64,000 bases of DNA from Stieleria maiorica. GTDB taxonomy: Bacteria > Planctomycetota > Planctomycetia > Pirellulales > Pirellulaceae. The stretch is taken from NCBI RefSeq assembly GCF_008035925.1, contig NZ_CP036264.1, positions 9,644,123 through 9,708,122 on the forward strand. The letters run 5' to 3'. A program made the position numbers and the translations under genes. This document shows, piece by piece, positions 10,543 through 20,405 of this stretch. Under the pieces are notes generated by a model, which had not been told where the DNA came from, searched no databases, and was given only the letters and a program-made list of their open reading frames with translations. Numbering within the stretch: the stretch's first letter is position 1; every line of letters starts with the position of its first letter.

Positions 10543-12378
10543 TCAGGACTTGATCGTCACCAAAACTTGCCCGGTGGTGACATGGTCACCGACCGCGACG
10601 CAGACTTCATCGACCGTTCCATCGACGGTGGATTGAATCTCCATTTCCATCTTCATCGCTTCCAGGATCAGGATCGGTTCGCCGGAATGCACGTGATCGC
10701 CCGGTTGCACCAGCTGTTTGAAAACGGCGCCGGGCATTTGCGACTTCACTTCGGTCACTGCACCGGGAGCTTTCGCGGCTTGCTGTTGAAGCGCGGTGGC
10801 GGTTTCAGGGCGAATCGCGACCCGAAACACGCGATTGCCGACGGTGACGACGTCGCCTTCAAAGGCCATGCGGATGTCTTCGCCGTCGACGGTGACCGTG
10901 TACTCAGCCGGCCCGGTCTGCCGCTTCGCAGCCACCTTGGATGCCGTGGGGTCCTTGGCTGCTTCGGCCGATCGGTCGACCTTTCGCACCCCCACCTCGG
11001 CCTCGCCCTTGAGAAACTTGATGCCCTTTTCTTTGCATGCGGCGGTGATAAAGATGTTCTCGTCGGTCACCGGCAACCCTTCGTTTTCCAACACCGCCGT
11101 CGCCGCGGCGATTCCCTTGGACGGATCGGCGTCGTTGATCTCGAGCGCCGGCCGGGTCGTCGGCTCTAACTTGAGCTGCTCGGCAGCCAGTCGAACGACA
11201 TCGGGATCGGGATCGACCGGCGTTTTCCCAAAGTAGCCGAGCACCATCTTTCCGTACGGTTCGGCGATCTTTTTCCAAGGCCCGAACATCACGTTGTTGA
11301 ACGCCTGCTGGAAATAAAACTGGGACACCGGTGTCACCGAAGTCCCGTACCCGCCTTTGCGAACGACATCGCTCATCGCCAGAATGATTTCCGGGTACTT
11401 CTCCATGATGCCGTTGTCGCGCAACATTTGGGTGTTCGCGGTCAACGCGCCACCGGGCATGGGACTCCAGGGAATCAGCGGCTCGACCGCGGTCGCCTCG
11501 GGCGGCAAGAAGTAATCGCTCATGCAATCCTTAAAGACCTCTTCGGCCTCGCGCACTTTTTCGACGGCGACATCCAATTCATAGTCGCTGCCGCGAAGGG
11601 CGTGCCACATCACCAGAATATCCGGTTGGCAGGTTCCTCCCGAACAGGGCGCCATGGACAAATCGATGGCGTCGGCGCCGGCGTCGAGCGCCGCTTTGTT
11701 GGCCAGCACGCTGACGCCGGCCGTCTCGTGCGTGTGAAAATGGATGAAGGTCCCCGCGGGCAGCATGCTCCGCGCCTGCTTGATCGTCTCGTAAACCTTC
11801 GACGGCACTGCCGTCCCCGACGCATCTTTAAAGCAAACAGCGTCAAAGGGAATTTCGGCGTCAAGGATTTGTTGCAACGTGCGAGCGTAAAACTCCGCGT
11901 CGTGGGCACCGACACATCCGGGTGGCAATTCCATCAGCGTCACGCAAACCTGGTGTTTTAATCCGGCCTGAACGATGCACTTGCCGCTGTAGATCAGGTT
12001 GTTGACGTCATTGAGCGCGTCGAAATTGCGGATCGTCGTCATGCCGTGTTTCTTGAACAGGTCGGCATGCAGTTTCACGATGTCGCTGGATTGTGATTCG
12101 AGTCCGACGACGTTGACGCCGCGGGCGAGTGTTTGCAAGTTCGCGTCCGGACCGGCGGTTTCGCGAAAGGCGTCCATCATGTCGAACGCATCTTCGTTGC
12201 AGTAGAAATACAGCGATTGAAATCGCGCGCCCCCTCCGGCTTCGAACCAGGTGATCCCCGCGTCGCGTGCCGCTTCCACGGCCGGCAGAAAATCTTTGGT
12301 GAACACGCGGGCGCCGTAGACGGATTGAAACCCGTCGCGGAACGCGGTGCACATGAAATTGACCTTCTTCTTCGACAC
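10543..12378 (-). CDS. oadA: Oxaloacetate decarboxylase-type alpha subunit (biotin-dependent carboxyltransferase)
   Basis: 611 residues. The N-terminal carboxyltransferase domain (TIM barrel, residues about 1-300) shows FRDGFQS, the metal-binding HFHTHE and ASGTAVP motifs. A conserved carboxylase domain follows. The C-terminal biotinyl domain has EAMKMEME, whose second-position Lys carries biotin. The protein transfers CO2 from oxaloacetate (or pyruvate-carboxylase-like substrate) to biotin; with OadB and OadG next door, the sodium-pumping decarboxylase is the best reading, although PycB and methylmalonyl-CoA decarboxylase alpha are close relatives. I chose the GTG at 12378 because GAGGA lies 8 bases upstream; an in-frame TTG at 12417 would remove the gap to oadB. 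The gap to oadB is 39 bp. Confidence 0.88.
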   Translation of the reverse strand: MSKKKVNFMCTAFRDGFQSVYGARVFTKDFLPAVEAARDAGITWFEAGGGARFQSLYFYCNEDAFDMMDAFRETAGPDANLQTLARGVNVVGLESQSSDIVKLHADLFKKHGMTTIRNFDALNDVNNLIYSGKCIVQAGLKHQVCVTLMELPPGCVGAHDAEFYARTLQQILDAEIPFDAVCFKDASGTAVPSKVYETIKQARSMLPAGTFIHFHTHETAGVSVLANKAALDAGADAIDLSMAPCSGGTCQPDILVMWHALRGSDYELDVAVEKVREAEEVFKDCMSDYFLPPEATAVEPLIPWSPMPGGALTANTQMLRDNGIMEKYPEIILAMSDVVRKGGYGTSVTPVSQFYFQQAFNNVMFGPWKKIAEPYGKMVLGYFGKTPVDPDPDVVRLAAEQLKLEPTTRPALEINDADPSKGIAAATAVLENEGLPVTDENIFITAACKEKGIKFLKGEAEVGVRKVDRSAEAAKDPTASKVAAKRQTGPAEYTVTVDGEDIRMAFEGDVVTVGNRVFRVAIRPETATALQQQAAKAPGAVTEVKSQMPGAVFKQLVQPGDHVHSGEPILILEAMKMEMEIQSTVDGTVDEVCVAVGDHVTTGQVLVTIKS

Positions 12379-12417
12379 GTCAGTTTTCCTCGTTCTCAAA
12401 ATCCGCTCAACAAACAA

Positions 12418-13584
12418 TTACGTGAGCACCGCCCACAACACACCCGCGGCGATCGCCGAACCGATCACACCCGCGACATTGGGTGCCATCGCGTGCATCA
12501 ACAAAAAATTGTGCGAGTCTTCCTGTTGGCCCACCATCTGAACCACGCGTGCCGAATCCGGAACCGCGGACACGCCGGCGGCCCCGACCAGCGGGTTGAT
12601 CTTCTCTTTCAAAAACAGATTCATGAATTTGGCGAACAAAACGCCGCCGGCGGTCGCGATCGCGAAGGCCAAGGCGCCGAGTCCGAAAATCAGCAGCGAC
12701 TGTCGCGTCAGAAACGTGCTCGCTTCAGTGCTGGCGCCGACGGAAAACCCCAGCAGGACCGTGACGATGTCGATCATCGCCGTCCGCGCCGTATTGGCCA
12801 ACCGCTCGGTGACCATACTCTCCTTCAGCAAATTGCCGAAAAACAACATCCCCAACAACACCAGCGCACCGGGCGCGACCAGGGTGCAGATCAAAAACGC
12901 CGCGACGGGAAAGATCATCTTTTCACGACGCGACACCTTGCGCGGCGGCTTCATGCGGATCAAGCGTTCTTGACGCGTGGTCAACAATCGCATGATCGGC
13001 GGCTGGATGACCGGAACGAGCGCCATGTAGGAGTACGCCGCGATCGCGATCGCGCCCAGCAATTCGGGTGCAAGCTTGGACGACAGAAAGATCGCAGTCG
13101 GCCCGTCCGCCCCGCCGATGATCCCGATCGCACCGGCCTGTTTGAGATCGAAACCCAGCCAAATCGCACCCAGGAACGTCAAAAAGACACCGACTTGGGC
13201 CGCAGCACCCAGCAACACCAGTTTTGGATTGGACAACATCGTGGAAAAATCTGTCATCGCGCCGATGCCCAAAAAGACCAGCGGCGGGTAGATCCCCCAG
13301 CTGACACCGAAATAGAGGTAACTCAGCACGCTGCCCGGCTGATAGACGACCTGGCCGTCCTCTAACACCCAGCGGTGCATGTCGTAAACGCTTAACGACA
13401 TACCTTCGATCAGCGGGACGTTGCCGACGATCGCTCCCATTCCGATCGGCACCAACAGCAGCGGCTCATAGTCTTTCGTGATCGCCAAGGCGATGAACAC
13501 GATCCCGATCAAGATCATCAGGATGTTACCGAGGCCGATCGACCAGAAGCCGGTCGTTTTTACAAACTCAAGCAGGATATCCAT
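12418..13584 (-). CDS. oadB: Sodium ion-translocating decarboxylase beta subunit
   Basis: 388 residues with about nine to eleven hydrophobic segments. It carries the strongly conserved GGADGPTAIF motif (the Asp essential for decarboxylation and Na+ transport in the family) and the C-terminal HAMAPNVAGVIGSAIAAG region, with the conserved Asn and Ser of the second ion site. This membrane subunit decarboxylates carboxybiotin and exports Na+. It lies between oadG (47 bp upstream) and oadA (39 bp downstream), all on the minus strand, so one transcript is likely. Family assignment is secure; the carboxyl donor of the complex is inferred from oadA. Confidence 0.93.
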   Translation of the reverse strand: MDILLEFVKTTGFWSIGLGNILMILIGIVFIALAITKDYEPLLLVPIGMGAIVGNVPLIEGMSLSVYDMHRWVLEDGQVVYQPGSVLSYLYFGVSWGIYPPLVFLGIGAMTDFSTMLSNPKLVLLGAAAQVGVFLTFLGAIWLGFDLKQAGAIGIIGGADGPTAIFLSSKLAPELLGAIAIAAYSYMALVPVIQPPIMRLLTTRQERLIRMKPPRKVSRREKMIFPVAAFLICTLVAPGALVLLGMLFFGNLLKESMVTERLANTARTAMIDIVTVLLGFSVGASTEASTFLTRQSLLIFGLGALAFAIATAGGVLFAKFMNLFLKEKINPLVGAAGVSAVPDSARVVQMVGQQEDSHNFLLMHAMAPNVAGVIGSAIAAGVLWAVLT

Positions 13585-13631
13585 CGGTTTCTTTCACCAT
13601 CCACGATGCCAACCATTGTCGCCTGTCAGCC

Positions 13632-13961
13632 TTAACCATCTCTGGCTGATGGACCGTCTTCGCTCGCACATTGCTTCTGAAACTCGGTGTGCAACACAAA
13701 CCCGATCGCCGCCAGAACGGCTTCCTCACCACCATCCCGGTCTTTTGACTCGGTCCGCTTTCGATGCCGCTCGACCGGTTCCGGATAGACTTTGGCAACC
13801 GCAGCAAGAATCCGTGGCGACGCCGCGATGAACAGACTGATCAAGATCAACGCCAGCATCACAATCAACATCCCCGCCACGGCGATCGAGATGCCGCGCA
13901 GGGCTGTCTCGTCAAACGCCAAGAGGTTCCCCATTACCGACAGGGTTTTGGTCGCAAGCAT
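13632..13961 (-). CDS. oadG: Sodium pump decarboxylase gamma subunit (OadG-like)
   Basis: 109 residues with one N-terminal transmembrane helix (ISIAVAGMLIVMLALILISLFI, residues about 24-45) followed by a charged cytoplasmic tail, which is the layout of OadG. OadG joins the membrane beta subunit to the alpha subunit and promotes assembly. Gamma subunits are poorly conserved in sequence, so position directly before oadB carries much of the assignment. The ATG at 13961 has no clear ribosome site; Met10 is an alternative start. Confidence 0.75.
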   Translation of the reverse strand: MLATKTLSVMGNLLAFDETALRGISIAVAGMLIVMLALILISLFIAASPRILAAVAKVYPEPVERHRKRTESKDRDGGEEAVLAAIGFVLHTEFQKQCASEDGPSARDG

Positions 13962-14106
13962 GTCCGCACGTTGTGATCGTCAAGAACAAAAAGCAAGAGC
14001 CGGAGACGCATCATAGCGGGATTGCAACAACGGCAATTCGTCGTCCCGATGAAATTGAAGCATTTCTCTCCGATTGCTGCCCCTGTCCCCGCACACGACG
14101 GCCGGG

Positions 14107-14766
14107 TTAATACGCATGCACTTCATTGCCCGCAATGAACCAGATCCCGTCGTTATGGCGCGGGCGAATCACATGCGTTCCGGTAAACTCTCCGATCGCC
14201 GGTAACACCAGACATCCGGCCGAGTGCCAGAAACAGGGGAACACCCCTGCGGACTCGCGACCGCTGCGAAAACGGATCGCCGGATGCAGATGACCGCACA
14301 GGTACAGCTCCGCACCCTCAGCAGGATCCATGGGATGATGTCCCAGCGCGACCGTACCGATTCGAAAACCCGGCTGGCGAACCTCGATCGACCATGCAGC
14401 TGGAAGTCGACCGACCTGGGCATCATGGTTTCCTGGAATCAGCGAGCATTCCAAGTGTGCGAAATCGTCAAAAAACGCGTCGACGTGTTCGCGCACCTCG
14501 GCTGATAATGACGACCGTGCATGAAAGAGATCTCCCAGAACGCATAGCCGGTTTGCACCGGTTCGACGCACAACACTCGCGATGATCGACAGTGTGCCCT
14601 GCGTGCTGCCGACCGGAACTGGGATTCCGTGATGACGAAACGTTGCTTCTTTTCCCAGGTGCGTGTCGGCGACCAACAGCATGTCTTCGGCAGGCCAATA
14701 CATGCAGCGTTGGGCGAATAACCGAAACGAGTGTCCGGCGAGTTCGATGGCAAGGGTGTCGGGCAT
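14107..14766 (-). CDS. pdeM: Ligase-associated DNA damage response phosphoesterase PdeM
   Basis: 219 residues of the calcineurin-like metallophosphoesterase fold. All metal motifs are present in order: ADTHLG (DxH), GDLFHAR (GDxxH), GNHDAQ and CGHLHP. PdeM is the phosphodiesterase member of the bacterial ligase-associated gene set and is predicted to process DNA ends. It is the last gene of the operon, 25 bp after the helicase stop. I start at MPDTLAIEL (ATG 14766) because the longer open frame upstream runs inside the helicase coding sequence and has no family similarity. Confidence 0.88.
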   Translation of the reverse strand: MPDTLAIELAGHSFRLFAQRCMYWPAEDMLLVADTHLGKEATFRHHGIPVPVGSTQGTLSIIASVVRRTGANRLCVLGDLFHARSSLSAEVREHVDAFFDDFAHLECSLIPGNHDAQVGRLPAAWSIEVRQPGFRIGTVALGHHPMDPAEGAELYLCGHLHPAIRFRSGRESAGVFPCFWHSAGCLVLPAIGEFTGTHVIRPRHNDGIWFIAGNEVHAY

Positions 14767-14791
14767 TAGTTTGTTCGCCAAGATAATGGGT

Positions 14792-17302
14792 TTAACTCTG
14801 TTTCTTCTTTCGAGATGACGACCGATCCGCCGCTTTTTCCAGTTCCGCTTGCATCCGCGCGACACGATCCCGCAATGATTCGCTGCTGACGCGTTCTCGC
14901 AACTTGTCAACCAACAACGGAAAGGCAAGCGGCGTGACCTTGCGGGGTTCTTGAATCCGAATTCGACTTTCACCGATACGATCCAGCGCCGCGAACATTC
15001 GATTCGCTTCCAGTTGCAGGTCCAGCACCTCGCGACGACTCTGCTGCAGCAACAGATTGTTGGGGTCGTATTGACAGAAAACGTCGAAAAAGAGATTGCT
15101 GCTGGCCTGCAGATGGCTGGCCTTTTTTTGTTGTCCCGGATACCCCGGGTGAATCAGTCCGGCGACACGAGCGATTTGGCGGAATTGACGTTTTGCCATC
15201 TCCGTCGCGTTCATGCTGTTGGAAAGATCACCGATCAAATCCTCGGTCGAAAACAATCCGCGATCGATCGCTTCGGCAAGGTCGATGGGGTGTGGCGATT
15301 CCAGCACAAGCCCGTAATCATTGCACGCCATCGTCAGGGTCGTTTTCTGGTAGCGTGAGATCCGGTAGGCGAACAAGGCGGCCAGCCCTTCGTGGACCAA
15401 TCGGCCTTCAAAGGGAAACAGGAACACCTGGTATCGTCCGCGCGACTTGATCCTCTCAATCAGCAACTCGTCCAGCTTTGGCAGAATGCTCCAACGTTGT
15501 TGCAGCTCCAACAGGTTTCGAAGTGACTTCATCTCTCGGCCAGCCAACTTACCCGCTGCCGCCTCGGTGATCTTCCGCCGCAGTGCGGCACTCAGTTCGC
15601 TGGAAAGCGGAATTCGACCGCCCATCCAACGCGGCACGGCATCCGGAGTTCCCGTTGCCCGCTTGACGTAAGCGGCATTGTCTTTGATCCGCACCAGCGA
15701 CAGCAAGCGACCGGCGAACAGGAATCGATCACCGGGTTCAAGCTTCGACAGGAAATTCTCCTCGGCGCTGCCGAGCGTCGTTCCTTTCAGATACTTCACC
15801 GCCATCGAAGCGTCCGAAACGATCGTCCCGATATTCATTCGATGGGTCGTGATCGTGCGACGGTCACTGACGTGATAGCGTTCACCGTCAACCTTGACGC
15901 GATGAAAATCGGGGTAGGCATCCAATGAAGAACCGCCTCGAACGACGAAGTCCAAAACCCACTGCCACTCTTGTTTGCTGAGTGATTGATAAGCGTAGGC
16001 GGACCGGATCTCGTCAAGCAGTTCTTCGGATCGAAAACCTCCCCCGATCGCGATCGTGACGACATGCTGGGCGAGCACGTCGAGCGGTTTGTTGATCAGG
16101 GGACGTGCTTCCAAGTGTCCGGATCGAATCGCGTCTTGTGCGGCCGCCAGTTCAATCAGCTCGATCGCGTTGGTCGGCACGAATGCCAGACGACTCTCGG
16201 CACCCGGCTGATGTCCGCTGCGGCCTGCCCGTTGCAACAGACGCGCGGCACCCTTGGGGCTGCCGATCTGGACGACCAGATCCACCGCGGTAAAGTCGAC
16301 TCCCAAATCCAGACTGCTCGTGCAAACGACGGCCCGCAGCGAGCCCTCGCGTAAACCGCTTTCCACCCAGCGACGAACCGAACGGTCCAGCGAACCGTGG
16401 TGCAGTGCGATCCGCCCCGCCCAATCCGGCCGCTGTGCCAGCAACTGCTGGTACCAGATTTCCGTCTGCGAGCGCGTATTGGCGAAGATCAACACGCTGT
16501 TGACCTGTTCGACCAACTCGGCCACCTGGGGGACCATTTTGGTTCCAATGTGTCCGGTCCAGGGGAAGCGATCGATGTGATCCGGGATCACCGACTCCAG
16601 CTTCAATCGCTTGCGTTTGTAGCCTTGAATCAAACGGGTCTGGTATTCGGAATTGATGCCCAGCAGCGATTCCCGCGCCTGGTCCAAGTTTCCCAGCGTG
16701 GCCGAGACGCCCCAGGTACGTGCCTTCGGATTAAGCCGACGCAGCCTCGCAAGAGCCAATTCGGTTTGGATCCCGCGTTTCGTGCCGAGCAACTCATGCC
16801 ATTCGTCGACGATGACGGCTTCGACGCCGGCAAGCTGCTCCAACAACCTTTCATGCGTTAACATCAACGACAGACTTTCCGGCGTCGTGATCAGCGCCGT
16901 CGGCATCCGTTTCAGTTGCCGCGCTTTCATGCTGGTCTTGCTATCACCGGTCCGCGACTCCAACCGCCAAGGAATCTGCAAAGCGTCCAGCGGCGAGCGA
17001 AGCGAACTCTCGGTGTCACCGGCAAGGGCACGCAGCGGCGTGATCCAAATCACCTTCAACGGCGGCGGTCGCTTCGGATTCCATTTCGATCGATCCGGAT
17101 TCTCCCGCATCCATTTGAGGATCGGCCCCAACCAGACGGCCAACGTCTTGCCCGTGCCCGTCGCAGAATGAACCAGGCCACTCAACCCCTGTTGGTAGGC
17201 TCGCCAAACACTTCGCTGGAATCGAAACGGTTTCCACCCCAGCGACGCAAAGTAGCGGTCAACGGCCTGGGCAGGCGTTTCGTTTTGGGTGTTCTGCGTC
17301 AC
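14792..17302 (-). CDS. Ligase-associated DEXH-box DNA helicase (Lhr-like)
   Basis: 836 residues. The superfamily 2 helicase core shows the Q-motif region (FRFQRSVWRAYQQG), Walker A (HSATGTGKT), the Walker B/DEXH box as VDEWHELLG, a SATLGN motif III and the C-terminal ARLLQRAGRSGHQPG motif VI, followed by the Lhr-type winged-helix and beta-barrel extension. It is predicted to unwind or remodel nicked DNA with its ligase partner. The GTG start at 17302 overlaps the ligase stop by four bases (GTGA), indicating translational coupling; an upstream in-frame start would lie within the ligase gene. Confidence 0.92.
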   Translation of the reverse strand: MTQNTQNETPAQAVDRYFASLGWKPFRFQRSVWRAYQQGLSGLVHSATGTGKTLAVWLGPILKWMRENPDRSKWNPKRPPPLKVIWITPLRALAGDTESSLRSPLDALQIPWRLESRTGDSKTSMKARQLKRMPTALITTPESLSLMLTHERLLEQLAGVEAVIVDEWHELLGTKRGIQTELALARLRRLNPKARTWGVSATLGNLDQARESLLGINSEYQTRLIQGYKRKRLKLESVIPDHIDRFPWTGHIGTKMVPQVAELVEQVNSVLIFANTRSQTEIWYQQLLAQRPDWAGRIALHHGSLDRSVRRWVESGLREGSLRAVVCTSSLDLGVDFTAVDLVVQIGSPKGAARLLQRAGRSGHQPGAESRLAFVPTNAIELIELAAAQDAIRSGHLEARPLINKPLDVLAQHVVTIAIGGGFRSEELLDEIRSAYAYQSLSKQEWQWVLDFVVRGGSSLDAYPDFHRVKVDGERYHVSDRRTITTHRMNIGTIVSDASMAVKYLKGTTLGSAEENFLSKLEPGDRFLFAGRLLSLVRIKDNAAYVKRATGTPDAVPRWMGGRIPLSSELSAALRRKITEAAAGKLAGREMKSLRNLLELQQRWSILPKLDELLIERIKSRGRYQVFLFPFEGRLVHEGLAALFAYRISRYQKTTLTMACNDYGLVLESPHPIDLAEAIDRGLFSTEDLIGDLSNSMNATEMAKRQFRQIARVAGLIHPGYPGQQKKASHLQASSNLFFDVFCQYDPNNLLLQQSRREVLDLQLEANRMFAALDRIGESRIRIQEPRKVTPLAFPLLVDKLRERVSSESLRDRVARMQAELEKAADRSSSRKKKQS

Positions 17303-18897
17303 GATTCCGGCAGCAATGCGAGTAGTTCCGCCAGCGTGTTCGCATCCTCGGGGCGTTTGTCGTGCCGCCAACGGAGGATCCTTGGAAATCGTGTCGCGAC
17401 CCCGCTCTTGTGCCGGCCGCTCCGCTGCAGTCCCTCGAACGCCAGTTCCATCACCAACGTCGGAGTGACGCTTCGGACGGGGCCAAACGAGTCGTTGGTG
17501 TTCTGTCGCACGAATCGATCCACCTGACGGATCTCTTGATCCGTCAGCCCACTGTATGCCTTGGCGATGGGGACCAACTGGTCATCTTGCCAAAGTGCAA
17601 ACGTGTAGTCGGTGAACAATCCCGATCGGCGACCGTGACCTTTCTGTGCATAAATCAGCACCGCGTCGATGGTGTGTGGGGCGACTTTCCATTTCCACCA
17701 CGTGCCGCGAACGCGACCGACGTCGTACGGTGCGTCCTTCTTCTTCAGCATCAATCCTTCGGCGTTTTGCCCGCGACTGGTCGCTCGCGTTTCCGCCCAC
17801 ACATCCCAGCTTTCTCCTTCGATCAATTCGGTCGCGGTAAGATGCGGATGCTCGATCGATGCCAGTGTTTCTTCCAAGCGATCCCGGCGCTCGGCATAGC
17901 CGAGCGAGCGAATGTCCTGGCCGTGATGCTCCATAATGTCGAAGGCATGGAAGACGACGGGCACTTCGGCGAGCAGTTTTTTACCGACCTTCTTGCGACC
18001 GATCCGGCGCTGCAATTGAGAAAAGGGCAGGACCGGACCGCCGGGAATCGCCGCCAAGATCTCACCGTCCAGTACCGTTCCATCGGGCAGCGATTCGGCC
18101 GCCGACTCGATCTCCGGCCAGCGATTCTCCATCAATTCCTCGCCACGCGACCAAAGAAAACTCGCGCCGGACCGACGGATAATTTGCCCACGGATCCCGT
18201 CCCACTTCCACTCCGCGACATACTCCGACGCGTCACCCAGAACCTCAGGGCCCCTGTCGATGTCGATCGGATGTGCCAGGCAAAAGGGGTACGGCTTGCT
18301 CGGAACCGCATCCCCGGTCGCCGGGTCGATTAACGACGCAAACGCATCGGCCGACGGAACGAAATCTCCCATCAGCCGGTGAGCAATCACATCAACGGGC
18401 AGCCCGGCGTGGCCGGCGATCGCCCGGGTGACCAAGCGTTTGCTGACACCGACGCGAAAGGCGCCGGTGATCAGCTTCATCACCACCAACCGCATCCGCG
18501 CGGGCGTGTCGGCCCAAATCCGCAGCACCGCCTCGTGCTGCTCCGCTTCGCTCATCGAACCCAGTGGCTTCAACCGGCACTCGACCCATCGAGTCAACGA
18601 TTCGTCGGTTGGCGATTCCCCTGACGGGACGACCAGCGAAAACGTTTCTGCCAGATCGCCCACCGCGTGATACGACTCTTCGAACAACCACTGTGGAATC
18701 CCGGCCCGCTGGGCGGCCCAGTCCCGCAATAGGGCAGTCGACACAAGACGTCGAAGTTTATTGCCGGACAGGAAATAAGTCGCCCAAGCGGCATCGGACG
18801 GAGCGGCGTCGGCGAAGTAGAAAACCATCGCCGCGATCTTCTCGTTGGTCTTCGTGGTCGAGTCGAGTTCGTTGTACAGTTGGGCGAATCGAATCAT
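17299..18897 (-). CDS. ATP-dependent DNA ligase, ligase-associated damage response type (LigB-like)
   Basis: 532 residues. The adenylation motif EWKWDGIRGQ contains the nucleophilic Lys near residue 230 (KxDG). Later motifs are present too, including VLDGEILA (III), EGLMLKKKD (IV) and WWKWK (V). An all-alpha N-terminal domain of about 200 residues precedes the catalytic core, as in bacterial and archaeal ATP ligases. It seals nicks in duplex DNA. Both ends overlap neighbours by four bases: its ATG shares ATGA with the exonuclease stop, and its TGA shares GTGA with the helicase start. Confidence 0.94.
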   Translation of the reverse strand: MIRFAQLYNELDSTTKTNEKIAAMVFYFADAAPSDAAWATYFLSGNKLRRLVSTALLRDWAAQRAGIPQWLFEESYHAVGDLAETFSLVVPSGESPTDESLTRWVECRLKPLGSMSEAEQHEAVLRIWADTPARMRLVVMKLITGAFRVGVSKRLVTRAIAGHAGLPVDVIAHRLMGDFVPSADAFASLIDPATGDAVPSKPYPFCLAHPIDIDRGPEVLGDASEYVAEWKWDGIRGQIIRRSGASFLWSRGEELMENRWPEIESAAESLPDGTVLDGEILAAIPGGPVLPFSQLQRRIGRKKVGKKLLAEVPVVFHAFDIMEHHGQDIRSLGYAERRDRLEETLASIEHPHLTATELIEGESWDVWAETRATSRGQNAEGLMLKKKDAPYDVGRVRGTWWKWKVAPHTIDAVLIYAQKGHGRRSGLFTDYTFALWQDDQLVPIAKAYSGLTDQEIRQVDRFVRQNTNDSFGPVRSVTPTLVMELAFEGLQRSGRHKSGVATRFPRILRWRHDKRPEDANTLAELLALLPES

Positions 18898-20057
18898 CCT
18901 GTCGACTCGTCGGCTGGTGGGATCGCATCTTCATCCTCCTCGCGTCGTCCTCCCGATTCTAACGCGTGCGCTTCGCGGCCGTTCTCGTTCAGAAAACGCG
19001 CCACCGCGGCGGTGTAGCCATGTGTCGCCCAGACGGTCTCCGGATCGCACTGGTCGATCGCTTCCAGCAACGATTGCCAATCGACGTGGTCGCTGGCAAC
19101 AAATCCTCGATCCATTGCCCGCCGTCGCCTCGATCCACGCACCGCCATCCAACCGCTGGCCATCGCGGTGCTGATGCGGCCGAACCGCCTGATCCATGGT
19201 GTCCCGTGTGCACTCGGAACCGCCACGACCATCGCCCCGCTCCAATCCGGTTTCCCCTCGACGCTGCCGACATAGCGAGTCTCCGGCAACGCCACGCCGG
19301 TCTGGCGATAGGCTTGCGTTCCCTTTTCGACCGCGCCATGGGTGAAGATTGGCCCCAGGCTCGGATCCAAGCCCGCCAACAACGATTGGCTTTTGCCGAC
19401 CGCATACCCGTACAACACGCAACACTTTCCGTCGTCGCGACAGCGCCGCCACCAACGATTGATTTCATCACGAACGCAGTCCGCCGGAGGCCACCGATAG
19501 ATCGGCAAGCCGAAGGTTGTTTCGGTCACCATCAAATGACATTTGACCGGTTCCCAGGGCTGGCAAGTAGGATCTTGACTCAGCTTGTAATCACCTGTCA
19601 CCACCGCGATCTTGCCGCGATACTCCAAGCGAACTTGGGCCGAGCCGAGCATATGGCCGGCAGGGTGAAAGCTGACGCGAACACCACCGATCAGAATCGA
19701 TTCGCCATACGGAAGGAACTGAAACTCCGCCTCCTCGCTCAGCCTCATTCGCAATAGCGTTTCGCTCGGTGCGGCAGCGAGATAGCGGCGACACCCCCAC
19801 CGTGCGTGATCGCTGTGGGCGTGTGTGACGATGGCACGATCGACCGGTCGCGTCGGGTCGACATAGAAGTCGCCCGCCTCGCAGTACAACCCTCTGGACG
19901 TCGGCCGTAGCAAGGGTGCGAAAGTCACCGCCACCGGGGTGCGGCGCGACCGCCGCTCGTGATTTGATGTCGGACGGTTCACGCCAAAATCTGTTTCAAT
20001 CGTTGCACCGCTGGAATGCGGTTGATCACTGACGGACTGGGAAACCTCTCCCCACAT
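18894..20057 (-). CDS. Ligase-associated DNA damage response exonuclease (metallo-beta-lactamase/beta-CASP-like)
   Basis: 387 residues. The metallo-beta-lactamase core begins with GLYCEAGDFYVDPTRPVDRAIVT and contains the zinc motif THAHSDHARWG (HxHxDH), GHMLGSAQV and TGDYKL. It belongs to the mRNA 3'-processing-factor-like nuclease family that co-occurs with LigB-type ligases, and DNA end trimming is the predicted role. The ATG at 20057 directly follows the TGA of the upstream small gene (20058-20060). About 45 residues precede the conserved fold and are not typical of the family, so an internal start is possible. It overlaps the ligase start by four bases. Confidence 0.88.
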   Translation of the reverse strand: MWGEVSQSVSDQPHSSGATIETDFGVNRPTSNHERRSRRTPVAVTFAPLLRPTSRGLYCEAGDFYVDPTRPVDRAIVTHAHSDHARWGCRRYLAAAPSETLLRMRLSEEAEFQFLPYGESILIGGVRVSFHPAGHMLGSAQVRLEYRGKIAVVTGDYKLSQDPTCQPWEPVKCHLMVTETTFGLPIYRWPPADCVRDEINRWWRRCRDDGKCCVLYGYAVGKSQSLLAGLDPSLGPIFTHGAVEKGTQAYRQTGVALPETRYVGSVEGKPDWSGAMVVAVPSAHGTPWIRRFGRISTAMASGWMAVRGSRRRRAMDRGFVASDHVDWQSLLEAIDQCDPETVWATHGYTAAVARFLNENGREAHALESGGRREEDEDAIPPADESTG

Positions 20058-20405
20058 TCATGTTAGCGAACGAAGCAGGGGGCCGAGAGCGAATCGGAAA
20101 TGCCGAACGCCCATCAATAAACCGATGCCCGAGCGAACACCGAATCCCAGCGAACCGACAGGCTGACCCTTGATCCAAAGATCGAGCCTGTTTTCCGTTC
20201 GTACCAGCACTTTCCCGGTCTGTTTGAGACGCGATCGAAGCGAGGCTCCGGGACCCGTATGGCGGGCCGCATAGACAAGCGAACGCATGTCTGGGAAGTC
20301 GACGACGATCGATTCCGGCCCCGCAGAAACCGAAAAACGGTGTCCGTCGACCTCGCATTGGACCGAACCCGCCACCGTCAGCGACCTGCGATGACTCACC
20401 TTCAC
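20058..20405 (-). CDS. Uncharacterised small protein coupled to the ligase-associated operon
   Basis: 115 residues, not recognised. It has no Cys, is basic and lacks a signal peptide. Readable stretches are VQCEVDGHRFSVSAG near the start, ARHTGPGASLRSRLKQTGKV in the middle and a C-terminal GFGVRSGIGLLMG..FRFALGPLLRSL that could be amphipathic or membrane-associated. The GTG start at 20405 overlaps the stop of the 71-residue gene by four bases (GTGA), and its own stop abuts the exonuclease ATG. An ATG at 20465 would extend it but would overlap the upstream gene by 64 bases. Coupling on both sides makes it likely to be expressed with the repair genes. Function unknown. Confidence 0.75.
   Translation of the reverse strand: MKVSHRRSLTVAGSVQCEVDGHRFSVSAGPESIVVDFPDMRSLVYAARHTGPGASLRSRLKQTGKVLVRTENRLDLWIKGQPVGSLGFGVRSGIGLLMGVRHFRFALGPLLRSLT

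Noticed and set aside
12133-13365. 410-codon plus-strand frame opposite oadA/oadB
   Set aside because: The product is rich in Arg, Gln, His and Asp as expected of antisense GC-rich DNA, and both minus-strand genes are secure.
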